In this document: piece by piece, positions 19,128 through 27,804 of the stretch
Position numbering within the stretch: position 1 is the stretch's first letter
Layout: each line of letters opens with the position of its first letter
Source: Yersinia frederiksenii ATCC 33641
GTDB lineage: Bacteria; Pseudomonadota; Gammaproteobacteria; Enterobacterales; Enterobacteriaceae
Reading direction: 5' to 3'
DNA length: 64,000 bases
Assembly (NCBI RefSeq): GCF_000754805.1
Contig: NZ_KN150731.1
Coordinates: forward strand, 1,258,492-1,322,491
Made by a program: the position numbers and the translations under genes
The notes under the pieces: model-generated
What the model was told of the DNA's origin: nothing
Database searches by the model: none
What the model saw: only the letters and a program-made list of their open reading frames with translations

Positions 19128-19406
19128 ATGAATGAACAAAGCCAACTGCCCTATTGGTGGACAGGATCACTGGCACTATTTTCAGCTCTGAGCTTACAGG
19201 ATTACATCTTTATTCTCGGTACAGTGATTAGCGTGATATTCACGATTAAAACTTATTACGTCAATTTACATGAGAAGGCCGAAATAATTAAAGAGGAGCA
19301 GCGTCGAACTGAGATATTACGAGATTTTTTACGTAATAAAACAATAGAAAATATTCCGGCTGCCATTGCGGTATGCAATGACGCATTGCACAAGATGGAG
19401 AGCTGA
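19128..19406 (+). CDS. Phage holin
   Basis: 92-aa inner-membrane protein with one strong hydrophobic segment (about residues 27-45, IFILGTVISVIFTIKTYYV) followed by a charged, helical cytoplasmic tail. A strong GTAGGAGGTAATAA ribosome site precedes it. Position right before the endolysin gene identifies it as the holin or pinholin; sequence alone would not. A single membrane segment and a SAR endolysin partner would fit a pinholin-type system. Confidence 0.75.
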   Translation: MNEQSQLPYWWTGSLALFSALSLQDYIFILGTVISVIFTIKTYYVNLHEKAEIIKEEQRRTEILRDFLRNKTIENIPAAIAVCNDALHKMES

Positions 19407-19407
19407 T

Positions 19408-19923
19408 ATGACGCCCACGTTACGTAACAAAGTGTTGGGCGCTGCTGCTGGAGGGGCTATTGCGATTGCTGGTGCATTACTTGGTGGGCATGGCGGCGTC
19501 GAGGGCCGTGAATATCGTGCTTATTATGATGTCGCAGGTGTTCTGACGGTATGTGATGGTCACACTGGCAGCGACATTATTCGCCATAAGCAATATAGCG
19601 ATCAGGAGTGTGATGCACTGCTACAGCAGGACTTACTGCCTATAAAGGCACGGGTTGATCGTGCCGTACAGGTCCCGGTAGGGGATTACACTCGCGCAGC
19701 ACTCTATTCCTTTACCTACAACATCGGGCAGACCGCATTTATCAACTCAACTTTATTAAAGAAATTGAATAGTGGCGATATAGCAGCTGCGTGTGACGAA
19801 TTGCGGCGCTGGATTATGGCGGGTGGTAAACGGTGGCAAGGCTTGATTAATCGGCGCGAGATTGAACGCGAGCTGTGCATGATGCCAGCGCCGGTTGTAA
19901 AGAAAGTCGCGGAGGATAAATGA
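19408..19923 (+). CDS. SAR endolysin (GH24 lysozyme)
   Basis: 171-aa muramidase. Catalytic triad Glu32-Asp41-Thr47 has exactly the T4 lysozyme spacing (E-x8-D-x5-T). The N-terminus (residues 9-27, Gly/Ala-rich and weakly hydrophobic) is a signal-arrest-release anchor like that of phage 21 R, so the enzyme is exported by Sec and freed when the membrane depolarises. The ATG at 19408 follows the holin stop by 1 bp and is preferred to upstream in-frame starts inside holin. Confidence 0.92.
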   Translation: MTPTLRNKVLGAAAGGAIAIAGALLGGHGGVEGREYRAYYDVAGVLTVCDGHTGSDIIRHKQYSDQECDALLQQDLLPIKARVDRAVQVPVGDYTRAALYSFTYNIGQTAFINSTLLKKLNSGDIAAACDELRRWIMAGGKRWQGLINRREIERELCMMPAPVVKKVAEDK

Positions 19924-20249
19924 AGAGGCGAATGATCAGCATGGTGTTGCTGTTGTTCTTGCTACTTGGCCTTACGGCCAATACTTACCGGCTTAGCACC
20001 AGGCAAAAGCAAGAACATGCCCAGTTACAGGCGGAACTGCTGGTGAATCAAACCTTGGGTAACATCATTGATGCCTACCAGTTAAACGACGCAGCCAATC
20101 GAGCGGCTACCCTCCGACAGTTAGAAAGCGAAAGGGCGTTACGACATGAAACAGAGGATCGCCTCAAGCGCTTTGCGGCTGCGGCAGCAACTGACAACTG
20201 TGCTGTTAGTCGCATGCCTGAGTCTGGCATTAGTATCTTGCGCGAATGA
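19920..20249 (+). CDS. Rz-like inner-membrane spanin
   Basis: 109-aa i-spanin: short cytoplasmic tail, one membrane segment (about residues 6-24), then a charged, helical periplasmic stretch. It overlaps the endolysin stop by 4 bp (ATGA) and contains the start of the Rz1-like gene in another frame, the classical nested Rz/Rz1 layout. Presence of spanins means the module retains full Gram-negative lysis, needed to release particles. Confidence 0.85.
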   Translation: MKRRMISMVLLLFLLLGLTANTYRLSTRQKQEHAQLQAELLVNQTLGNIIDAYQLNDAANRAATLRQLESERALRHETEDRLKRFAAAAATDNCAVSRMPESGISILRE

Positions 20250-20445
20250 ACCGCGTGCTCTGTTAGTCAATTCCCCGCAGTTATTGCCGCCAGAGTCGGC
20301 GATGACTGAATGTGAAATTCCACAGTTTACCGGATCAACATGGGGTGACAGCGCCTTATATGCCCTGAACCTCAAACGGGAGTTACTCATCTGCAAAGGG
20401 CGGTTAGATGAAGTCATTCATTGGCGTAATACCCTCCACCCTTGA
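20146..20445 (+). CDS. Rz1-like outer-membrane lipoprotein spanin
   Basis: 99-aa o-spanin with signal sequence and lipobox LVSC (lipidated Cys32), followed by a Pro-containing periplasmic part. It starts inside the Rz-like gene in a different frame and extends about 200 bp past it. Pairing with the Rz-like protein would fuse inner and outer membranes at lysis. Confidence 0.85.
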   Translation: MKQRIASSALRLRQQLTTVLLVACLSLALVSCANEPRALLVNSPQLLPPESAMTECEIPQFTGSTWGDSALYALNLKRELLICKGRLDEVIHWRNTLHP

Positions 20446-20531
20446 GGTATTCGTTCTATTCCATTACTCGCCCTTAGTGGTCGACCGCGTTTATCCCCCT
20501 AACGGGGCAACTATTCATCAGGAGAATAATC

Positions 20532-20582
20532 ATGGCAGGTATTGATGTCGGAATAGGTATTTTTTATCGGGTGAAATCATGA
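20532..20582 (+). CDS. Possible 16-codon leader or gene remnant
   Basis: ATG with a good CAGGAGAATAATC ribosome site opens a 16-codon frame (MAGIDVGIGIFYRVKS) whose TGA overlaps the next ATG (ATGA), so it could couple translation of the tail-terminator gene. It may be the 5' stub of a deleted gene at the point where Mu-like head genes would join. No homology recognised. Confidence 0.35.
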   Translation: MAGIDVGIGIFYRVKS

Positions 20583-21109
20583 ATGCAGCGCAAATCAGGC
20601 AACTGGCAGCCGCAGCGCTAGTCGGGAAAACCGATGCTGAAGATCGGATCTATTCAACTGACGCATGGCCAGTAACCACTTATCCAGCCATTTTGTTACA
20701 GACACCGGAGGAAGTTAAAGAGTCCATTGGCCGTAATGCGCCACAGTTCAAGACCATGACAACCTTGCGAATCAGTGGGCATATCCAACTCAGTGAGGCG
20801 GAAAGTCGGGTCACGGAAGCTGCATCTGCACTGGAGCGTTTGTGTGAGCAAATTCAACGCGCGGTGATTAACAGCTATGAGCTAACCCGACAGATTCAGC
20901 AATTTGCCAAAGTGCGCACCACCATGGGCATCGACACCAGCAGTGAGCAGCACTTTGCTGAAGTTAAAGTGGAGTTGGATCTTGAGTATTACCAAGGGCC
21001 GGAAGATTTCTTCCCGCATGAAACCACCCCATTAGAGGGCATCGACATCACTATTGATATGCCCGATGGTGCCACGGATCCCCTGATCGCCATTACCTTC
21101 CTGGAGTAA
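20579..21109 (+). CDS. Tail terminator, Mu gp37-like (DUF1834)
   Basis: 176-aa protein resembling Mu gp37 (Gp37/Gp68 family), a tail completion/terminator protein that caps the tube and sheath. It is the first of a run colinear with Mu gp37-gp38-L-M-gp41-gp42-N-P-45-46-47-48-S. In Mu the preceding genes encode head and neck proteins; here the lysis cassette sits in their place. The family call is from order and general resemblance. Confidence 0.72.
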   Translation: MNAAQIRQLAAAALVGKTDAEDRIYSTDAWPVTTYPAILLQTPEEVKESIGRNAPQFKTMTTLRISGHIQLSEAESRVTEAASALERLCEQIQRAVINSYELTRQIQQFAKVRTTMGIDTSSEQHFAEVKVELDLEYYQGPEDFFPHETTPLEGIDITIDMPDGATDPLIAITFLE

Positions 21110-21113
21110 CCCT

Positions 21114-21308
21114 ATGTTCGTGAAACCGATGGCCGGTCGCGCGGTGCGTGACCCGGTCAAGGGCACCCTTTTGCCTGAATCCGGCACCGAGGTTCCTGAT
21201 AACACATTTTGGCGTCGTCGAATTCAAGACGGCGATGTGATGCAGATAGCCGCTAAATCAGTGATATCTGCATTTGAAGTATCAACAACGGAGAGTACAA
21301 CACTATGA
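21114..21308 (+). CDS. Mu gp38-like small tail protein (DUF2635)
   Basis: 64-aa protein beginning MFVKPMAGRAVRDPVKG, typical of the DUF2635 family found just before contractile-tail sheath genes. It overlaps the sheath start by 4 bp (ATGA). Function in tail assembly is unknown. Confidence 0.75.
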   Translation: MFVKPMAGRAVRDPVKGTLLPESGTEVPDNTFWRRRIQDGDVMQIAAKSVISAFEVSTTESTTL

Positions 21309-22813
21309 CCATTCCTTTCACTAATATCCCAAGCAATTTACGCACGCCTTTGTTCTTTGCGGAATTTGATAATTCCCAGGCTAATACGGCGAGTACCACC
21401 CAACGGACATTGATTATCGGGCAAGCATTGCCAGAAAGTAGCTTGCCTGCCAATGTGCCATTACTGGTTTCATCAACGGCAACGGTGGCCGGTTTAGCGG
21501 GGGCCGGTTCGATGCTGCATGGGCAAATGGCTGCTTATTTGGCAAACGACACTGCCGGTGAGGTTTATCTTCTGCCGCTGAGTGACACTGATGCCATGGT
21601 GGCCGCTACGGGTAAAATCACCGTCACCACACCAGCCTCGGCGACTGGGGTTATTTCACTGTACATCGGCGGTATTCGGGTACAAACCACCGTGGTTGCG
21701 ACGGATGACGCGAATGCTGTTGCCACCGCACTGGCCGCGGCCATTGAGGGTAAACCCGAATTGCCCGTGACGGTTGTTCATACTGAAAGTGTGGCGGCGG
21801 AAGATGGCATCATTGTCCTGACGGCGAAAAATAAAGGTGCACATGGCAATAATATTGACTTGCGCTTGAACTATTTAGGCAGTGCCGGTGGGGAAGTGAC
21901 GCCAGACAGCTTAGTTCTAACGATTACCCCGATGGCAGGTGGCGCAGGTACTCCTGAGTTGGCTGGTGGATTGGCGAATTTGCAGGATCGCACCTTCGAT
22001 TTCATTATCAATCCTTATACCGATACGACGTCGTTGGATGCTATCAAAGCTTTCCTTTCCGATAGCACCGGGCGTTGGAGCTACAGCCAACAGTTGTATG
22101 GGCACAGTTTTGCCGCACAATCGGGCACTTATGGCCAACTGACCGCTGCCGGAGAGCTACGTAATGACCAGCATGCTTCACTGCTGGGTATGCATAACTC
22201 ACCGACTCCGGCTTACATCTGGTCAGCAGCTTATGTGGGGGCAATCGCTCAGAGTCTACGCAATGATCCCGGTCGTCCACTGCAAACGCTGACTGTCAGT
22301 GGGGTGTTAGCACCGCCGTTGTCTAGCCGTTTCACACTGACGGAACGTAATAACCTGCTGCACAGCGGTATTTCCACCGTGACCGTGGCGGATGACGGTA
22401 CGGTTCAAGTGGAAAATATCATCACGACCTATCAGACCAATAAATACGGTGCTGAAGATGATAGTTACCTACAAATCGAAACCTTGTTCTTGTTGATGTT
22501 TGTCACCCGCTACCTGCGTACACAAGTGACGTCCAAGTTTGCTCGGATGAAGTTAGCTGCAGATGGCACCCGTTTCGCTGCCGGTTCGGCGATTATTACT
22601 CCAAATGTTATTCGTGCTGAGTTGATTGCCCAGTATCAGACTTTGGAATTTAACGGCTATGTGCAGGATGCCAAAGGCTTCGCCCGTGGGCTGATTGTTG
22701 AGAAGAACGCCAGCAACCCAAATCGCGTCGATGTGCTGTGGACAGGGGTGCTGATTAATCAGCTACGTATCTTTGCGGTACTCAATCAATTCCGTCTGCA
22801 AGCGGCTGTTTAA
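21305..22813 (+). CDS. Contractile tail sheath protein (Mu gpL-like)
   Basis: 502-aa sheath subunit, the surest sign of a contractile tail. It is close to Mu gpL in length (495 aa) and in N-terminal sequence (PSNLRTPLFFAEFDNSQANT) and in the GKITVTTPASATGVISLYIGG-like central region. Many copies would form the sheath whose contraction drives the tube through the target envelope. It is followed by tube and chaperone genes in Mu order. Confidence 0.93.
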   Translation: MTIPFTNIPSNLRTPLFFAEFDNSQANTASTTQRTLIIGQALPESSLPANVPLLVSSTATVAGLAGAGSMLHGQMAAYLANDTAGEVYLLPLSDTDAMVAATGKITVTTPASATGVISLYIGGIRVQTTVVATDDANAVATALAAAIEGKPELPVTVVHTESVAAEDGIIVLTAKNKGAHGNNIDLRLNYLGSAGGEVTPDSLVLTITPMAGGAGTPELAGGLANLQDRTFDFIINPYTDTTSLDAIKAFLSDSTGRWSYSQQLYGHSFAAQSGTYGQLTAAGELRNDQHASLLGMHNSPTPAYIWSAAYVGAIAQSLRNDPGRPLQTLTVSGVLAPPLSSRFTLTERNNLLHSGISTVTVADDGTVQVENIITTYQTNKYGAEDDSYLQIETLFLLMFVTRYLRTQVTSKFARMKLAADGTRFAAGSAIITPNVIRAELIAQYQTLEFNGYVQDAKGFARGLIVEKNASNPNRVDVLWTGVLINQLRIFAVLNQFRLQAAV

Positions 22814-22847
22814 CTCTTAACTTTTTAAAAATAAAAGGAAATAAATT

Positions 22848-23216
22848 ATGAGCGATTCTTCAAACCGCCTGGCGGGCACTGCTTATGTCACTGTTGATGG
22901 CATTACTATCATGGTCGCTGGCCAGTTCAAATACAGCCCGTCAAAAGTCAAACGTGAAACCGTAATGGGGATGGACGGTATTCACGGCTATAAAGAAACC
23001 GTGGTTGCACCGTCAATTTCTTGCACCATCCGCGATAGTGGCGGTGTTTCCATCAGTGACTTCAATGACCAAACCAACGTCAATATCGTGTGTGAATTGG
23101 CAAATGGCAAAACCATTATCGGTAGCGGTATGTGGTCAGTGAGTACTTTGGTGGTGGACAGTACCGAGGGCACGGTTGATGTCAGTTGGGAAGGCGGTTC
23201 GGTGACGGAGAACTGA
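22848..23216 (+). CDS. Tail tube protein (Mu gpM-like)
   Basis: 122-aa inner-tube subunit, directly downstream of the sheath gene with an AAAAGGAAATAAATT ribosome site. Features such as GTAYVTVDG, a KRETVMGMDGIHGYKE segment and the C-terminal beta-rich part fit the Mu M / tube family (about 118 aa). Confidence 0.88.
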   Translation: MSDSSNRLAGTAYVTVDGITIMVAGQFKYSPSKVKRETVMGMDGIHGYKETVVAPSISCTIRDSGGVSISDFNDQTNVNIVCELANGKTIIGSGMWSVSTLVVDSTEGTVDVSWEGGSVTEN

Positions 23217-23217
23217 T

Positions 23218-23517
23218 ATGGCTGAATTGGAGCGCAGTAAAACCATTTCGCTGGTTAAACCCATTTCGCATGAGGCGACCAAGACCACTTATGAGGTGAT
23301 CGAACTTTGCGAGCCAACTCTATTGCAAGTGCAGCAATTTTACGATGAGCAAACCAAGACCGGCTCGCTTAGCGGCATGGGATTGCTGATCGCATTAGTG
23401 TCTGGGGTGCCGCGTGAGGCCATCAAAAAAATGGCTTTCACCGACTACAAAACTTGCGAGGTCTACATGATGGGTTTTTTAGCCTACTCCCCAATGGGGG
23501 ACGATGGCGCGAAATAG
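23218..23517 (+). CDS. Tail assembly chaperone (Mu gp41-like), unshifted form
   Basis: 99-aa chaperone analogous to lambda gpG, P2 gpE and Mu gp41. It starts 1 bp after the tube gene stop. Near its end it carries a slippery run, GGGGG at 23496-23500, where a -1 shift would join the overlapping downstream frame. Such chaperones bind the tape measure during tail assembly and are absent from the mature particle. Confidence 0.8.
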   Translation: MAELERSKTISLVKPISHEATKTTYEVIELCEPTLLQVQQFYDEQTKTGSLSGMGLLIALVSGVPREAIKKMAFTDYKTCEVYMMGFLAYSPMGDDGAK

Positions 23518-23645
23518 TCGCTGACGTCACTTACTACTATAGCTGGGGGCCAGGCGATGCCTGGTCCCTGACCTACAGCAAATTAATGTGGTGGTGCCAG
23601 CAGGCCGAGCGGATTAATAAAATTAAGGCTGGCAAAAATGGCTAA
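23454..23645 (+). CDS. Frameshift extension of the tail assembly chaperone
   Basis: The -1 frame opens upstream of the gp41-like stop and runs to 23645, 8 bp into the tape measure gene. A -1 slip at GGG (23497-23499) gives a 142-aa fusion ending WWCQQAERINKIKAGKNG, the Trp/Gln-rich tail typical of P2 gpE'-like chaperones. An internal ATG at 23454 exists but has no good ribosome site, so the frame is more likely reached by frameshifting, as in most long-tailed phages. Confidence 0.65.
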   Translation: MRGLHDGFFSLLPNGGRWREIVADVTYYYSWGPGDAWSLTYSKLMWWCQQAERINKIKAGKNG

Positions 23646-25233
23646 TAAATTTGATTTTGAATTAACCACTAATGCTCAGATAACTGAGTCAGTTAAGCGT
23701 ATGAATAAGGCAGTAAAAGAATTAGTGCCTCAATTTTATGAGCTACGTAAAAGTGTCGTGGCGGTTGAACAGGTCATTCCTCTACCAATTAAGGAGATCG
23801 AAAAACGTCTTGAAAAATATAATAAGAGTGTAAAAAGCAATGCTGTTAGTGCAGGTTTAGAGAGCCAAGAAGATAAAACCTCAGATAGAGTGAAAAGTAT
23901 TTATAAATTAACTAGACGAGCTAATCTTATTTATACAGCCAGCGCTGAGGTTGCCAGTGGATTAAATAGAGCGGCTGAGCAGGCCCATACTGTAAATACA
24001 GCAGCTCGAAATGTCAGTGCGCCTATTAGCCAATTTAGCCAGGTTAGTGGTGCTATGCGCATTCGCAGTGCTGAGGAAAATGCTTCAATCAAATCGACTG
24101 AGCAACTCTATAGTAAGTTGAATGATATGCTTTGGGGGCATAATGAGCAGGGGTTAGCTCAGCTACGTAACTTCGGTTTTGATATTATCAGTAATAAAAA
24201 TGGCACAGCGGACGTTCCTGCAACTATGGTTAACATTGCCAGTGGTTTTTTACAAATGGATCCCAAAGCACAAAGCATACTGATTAGCACTCTTGGCTTG
24301 GACAGTAATGCTATTGAGTTATTACGAGAGGGGGTACGTCTAAAAGACTTACTGGCTAAATCGACTAGATTTGGGTTAATGATTGATCCTGAACTCAATA
24401 CACAGTTAACGGAATTAGACCGCAAAACTAATGAGTTAAGTGTGGCTTGGGATGGGTTGAAAGATAAAGTATCCAATAAATTATATGGCATTCTAGTTTC
24501 CGATGGCTCTATAGCTGATGGTATAGGAGGAGTCACTGATTTGATGACGTACGGTCTAGATAGCTTCGCTATTATGCGAACCCTTGGGGGAATCAGTGGC
24601 GAAGAATCCGATAAAATGCGTTCGGCATATAATGATGCGGATTTTTATCGACAGCTAAATCGATATGAAAAAGAAATGCTTAAGCTTGGTTTGATGACTG
24701 ATGGTTTTCGCAAAAAGTACCAAGGTTATTCTGAGTTCAAAAGTGCCGAGCCATTAGTCTACAAAGAAGTTATTACAAATGCTATTCCTGGACTTACATC
24801 ATCTCCACCTGAACCTAATCCATTGACGGATATATTTAATCTGGGGAACAAATCTAATTCTGATAACAATACATTTGATCTGGAAACTGAAAATACTTGG
24901 AATAATAACCGAGTCCGTGATCTTACAGTATCGGATCCTTACTCCCTTGAACCATCAATTACTATTTCACCCGATGGTAACTTAGTCACTAGCTCTGAAA
25001 ATATATCACCCAACGACAATATCGTCAGCAACACTGCCAATATATCGCCTATTTATTCTGAGTCGGTGAGCGGCTTTAATGCCGGTGATATTACCGATGT
25101 TATTGCGACTGCTATGCAAAATAACCGAGTGCAGATCGAACTGACATTAATCGACAGCCGAACCGGGGAATCTTCAGTGTTATTGGGGCAGGGGGGCGGG
25201 CGGATTAGCTACGCCATGGCCATGCCAATGTAA
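23638..25233 (+). CDS. Tail tape measure protein
   Basis: 531-aa protein in the tape measure position. It is largely helical, with conserved-looking tape-measure pieces (QFSQVSGAMRIRSAEENASIKS, split here as QFSQVSGAM and RSAEENASIKS; KAQSILISTLGLDSNAIELL) and a C-terminal LTLIDSRTGESSVLL segment. Most of it is visibly AT-richer than neighbouring tail genes, which suggests exchange. It is short for a contractile phage; at the usual 0.15 nm per residue it would set a tail of roughly 80 nm (inference). It overlaps the frameshift frame by 8 bp. Confidence 0.8.
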   Translation: MANKFDFELTTNAQITESVKRMNKAVKELVPQFYELRKSVVAVEQVIPLPIKEIEKRLEKYNKSVKSNAVSAGLESQEDKTSDRVKSIYKLTRRANLIYTASAEVASGLNRAAEQAHTVNTAARNVSAPISQFSQVSGAMRIRSAEENASIKSTEQLYSKLNDMLWGHNEQGLAQLRNFGFDIISNKNGTADVPATMVNIASGFLQMDPKAQSILISTLGLDSNAIELLREGVRLKDLLAKSTRFGLMIDPELNTQLTELDRKTNELSVAWDGLKDKVSNKLYGILVSDGSIADGIGGVTDLMTYGLDSFAIMRTLGGISGEESDKMRSAYNDADFYRQLNRYEKEMLKLGLMTDGFRKKYQGYSEFKSAEPLVYKEVITNAIPGLTSSPPEPNPLTDIFNLGNKSNSDNNTFDLETENTWNNNRVRDLTVSDPYSLEPSITISPDGNLVTSSENISPNDNIVSNTANISPIYSESVSGFNAGDITDVIATAMQNNRVQIELTLIDSRTGESSVLLGQGGGRISYAMAMPM

Positions 25234-25262
25234 TTGCGTGAATTATGTCATTTCGACTCTAT

Positions 25263-25292
25263 AAAAACCCGCTTCGGCGGGTTTTTAACTTT
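25263..25292 (+). terminator. Intrinsic terminator inside the tail operon
   Basis: Perfect 10-bp stem AAAAACCCGC / GCGGGTTTTT with a UUCG tetraloop, between the tape measure and gpN-like genes. A near-ideal terminator within a late operon is expected to be passed only by Q-modified polymerase, or to lower expression of the baseplate genes. Confidence 0.9.
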
Positions 25293-25323
25293 CTATCGTA
25301 AGAATCCTAAACAGGAGAATGCC

Positions 25324-26724
25324 ATGTCACTCATCGGCAATACCTTATCAGCGCTATTAGGCGGCGGTGACAACAGTTGGCAATGGTCGGAACATCTGCA
25401 TCAAGCTTCATTTCGTGGTGTTCCTTTTGTCATTGATAAAAGCACTGGCACCTTTGGCCGCCGTCAGGCAGTACACAGCTACCCTTATCGTGATATCAGT
25501 TATATCGAGGATCTGGGGCGCAATGCCAGAAGTATGACTCTGGACGGTTTTCTGGTGCAAAACAGCCAGATTTATACCGCACCAGATGTAATGACTCAGC
25601 GTGACTCATTGATCGCCGCCTGTGAAATGCCGGGGTCAGGAACCTTAGTGCACCCGACTCTTGGTGAAATGACAGTCAGTGTGAGTGAATTGAAAATTAA
25701 TGAAAGTACCGCCGGTGGGCGGATATTTTCATTCACCTTAACGGCGCATGAATCTGGTTTACGTGCCTTTGCCATCACCGGTGCGACTGAAATGAGTGCA
25801 TCAATTCAATCTTCCTGGCTAGGTTTGAGTGCAAAAGCTGTCGCGGGTTTTATCGCTACAGTGAAAGGGGAAATGCGCTCTACGACTCAGGCGCTAAAAA
25901 CACTGAAAAGCACGGCGGCGTTTTGGGCGCGCATGGTCACGAATACCGCCAATGAAGCCAGTAATCTGGGGAATGCACTGCGCTCAACTTTTGGTCGCAA
26001 GCGCTATGGCCGCTACAACCACGGCACGGTAGGCGGCAGCAGTTCGGGGGCCACAGAGGTCGTCAATCTGGAAAGTGATACTACAGATCTGGCACTTTTG
26101 GTGTCGCAGCGGTTGGCATTAACAGTTGAGGGGCGAGCGGCTGTCGATACAGCGGTAAATGAACTGCTCGAGGTAAACAGCATTGATGCTCATGCCGACA
26201 AGATGTTGGCGCTGGTCAATACACTGCAAAGTAGCGGCGTCAGTATCTTAGATGTTATTCGCATGATGGAAAATCTGGCGATAACTCAAGACGATATATT
26301 TCGTGCCAATGATAACGATGTCGCGGTTGCTGACGCCAGCCAGCATTTAATGACGACATTATGCACGGGCGCCATGGTCCATGCCGCGTCGCAATATCAG
26401 CCGGAAAGTTATGATGATGCTATCGATATTTTAGCGCGAGTGTGTGGGGTCATCGACAGCAGAGCTCTGGCTGCCGCCGACAGTGGCAATGATGAAACCT
26501 ATGGTGCATTGATGCTGATGCGGGAATCTATTGTGCTGAAATTACAGCAAGCTGGCGCAAATTTATCGCGTGTTGGTGAGGTGAATTTTAGCCGCTCACA
26601 ACCCGCCTTAATGTTGGCAAATCGTCTGTATCAGGATGCCTCGCGCACCGATGCCTTGGTGAAAATGGCCAACCCGGTTCACCCGGCATTTATGCCGATC
26701 CGCTTTAAGGCATTGAACTTATGA
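25324..26724 (+). CDS. Mu gpN-like baseplate protein (DNA circularisation N-terminal domain)
   Basis: 466-aa baseplate-hub component with the DNA_circ_N domain at the N-terminus (HQASFRGVPFVIDKS, GRRQAVHSYPYRD, EDLGRNARSMTLDGFLV). In Mu, gpN with gpP forms the hub around the tube tip; the 'circularisation' name is historical. The ATG at 25324 with AGGAGAATGCC is chosen; the frame stays open upstream through the terminator, which is not coding. It overlaps the next gene by 4 bp (ATGA). Confidence 0.85.
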   Translation: MSLIGNTLSALLGGGDNSWQWSEHLHQASFRGVPFVIDKSTGTFGRRQAVHSYPYRDISYIEDLGRNARSMTLDGFLVQNSQIYTAPDVMTQRDSLIAACEMPGSGTLVHPTLGEMTVSVSELKINESTAGGRIFSFTLTAHESGLRAFAITGATEMSASIQSSWLGLSAKAVAGFIATVKGEMRSTTQALKTLKSTAAFWARMVTNTANEASNLGNALRSTFGRKRYGRYNHGTVGGSSSGATEVVNLESDTTDLALLVSQRLALTVEGRAAVDTAVNELLEVNSIDAHADKMLALVNTLQSSGVSILDVIRMMENLAITQDDIFRANDNDVAVADASQHLMTTLCTGAMVHAASQYQPESYDDAIDILARVCGVIDSRALAAADSGNDETYGALMLMRESIVLKLQQAGANLSRVGEVNFSRSQPALMLANRLYQDASRTDALVKMANPVHPAFMPIRFKALNL

Positions 26725-27791
26725 GTGATAAACGAATAAACGATGATCTAACACTCGAGGTGGGCGGCCGGGCAATCACCGGCTGGAGTAAAATTCAGGT
26801 TACCCGAGGCATTGAAAAGTTACCCAGCAGCTTTGAGCTGTCATTGATGGACCGCTATCCCGGCAGTGAAGGGCAGCAATGGATAAATCCCGGTGATCCC
26901 TGTGTGGTTAAACTGGGTAATGATGCCGTCTTGACTGGCTATATCGACAGTTGGGATAGCACCATCACAGCCACCCGCCGCGAGGTTACAGCTAAAGGAC
27001 GCAGCAAATGCCAAGATTTGGTGGATTGCTCCGCTGAATGGCCCAATAGCGTAATCAGTCAGTCTACGGTATTGCAAATTGCACAAAAACTGGCCGAGCC
27101 ATATGGCATTAAGGTGACATCAGACATTAACGACATGGTCGTGGTGCCGAAATTCACCCTTAACTGGGGGGAAACCGCACAGGCGGTTATTGAGCACGTC
27201 ACCCGCTGGGCAGCACTGCTCTATTACGACCAACCCGATGGCAACTTATACCTCACAAGGGTTGGCACGCGCCAAGCTGCCAGCGGCGTGGAGCAGGGAG
27301 TCAATATCTTGAGTGCCAATCTGCATACGGATATCAATCAGCGTTTTATTGACTATACCGGTGTCGCCCTTTCCAGCAATACAGTCGCTCGCCGTTCTGC
27401 TCCGGGCGGCAATAATACCTCGGTTCTGGTGAAAATTCAGGATACGCAACTGGCTGAACAATTTCCGGCTCGCCACCGAAACAAGATAATTATCGTCGAA
27501 AATACCCTTAACTCACCAAACTTAGTCAGGAACAGCCTTGATTGGAGCATGAATCGTAATAATGGTCGTTCCAAAGCCCTCAAGGTACAAGTTGATAACT
27601 GGCGTGATCGCGAACAGCAGCTATGGCAAACCAACTCGTTGATTCCTATCGCTATCCCGTCCTTGGGGCTGAAAGATGAATTGTGGCTGCTATCGGAGGT
27701 GGTTTATCAGAAAGATGCCAGCGGAACGGTGGCGACCATGACGCTGATGCCTCCTGAGGCCTTCGCAGTTCAAACCTATAAAATTAAATGA
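26721..27791 (+). CDS. Baseplate hub protein (Mu gpP / phage late control D family)
   Basis: 356-aa hub protein homologous to Mu gp44(P) and P2 gpD, the T4 gp27-like ring linking tube and spike. Motifs: VGGRAITGWSKIQVTRGIE at the start, GYIDSWDSTI, and the RSKCQDLVDCSAEWP region. It overlaps gpN-like by 4 bp and precedes the spike gene by 13 bp. Confidence 0.87.
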   Translation: MSDKRINDDLTLEVGGRAITGWSKIQVTRGIEKLPSSFELSLMDRYPGSEGQQWINPGDPCVVKLGNDAVLTGYIDSWDSTITATRREVTAKGRSKCQDLVDCSAEWPNSVISQSTVLQIAQKLAEPYGIKVTSDINDMVVVPKFTLNWGETAQAVIEHVTRWAALLYYDQPDGNLYLTRVGTRQAASGVEQGVNILSANLHTDINQRFIDYTGVALSSNTVARRSAPGGNNTSVLVKIQDTQLAEQFPARHRNKIIIVENTLNSPNLVRNSLDWSMNRNNGRSKALKVQVDNWRDREQQLWQTNSLIPIAIPSLGLKDELWLLSEVVYQKDASGTVATMTLMPPEAFAVQTYKIK

Positions 27792-27804
27792 AACCGGGGG
27801 TTAT

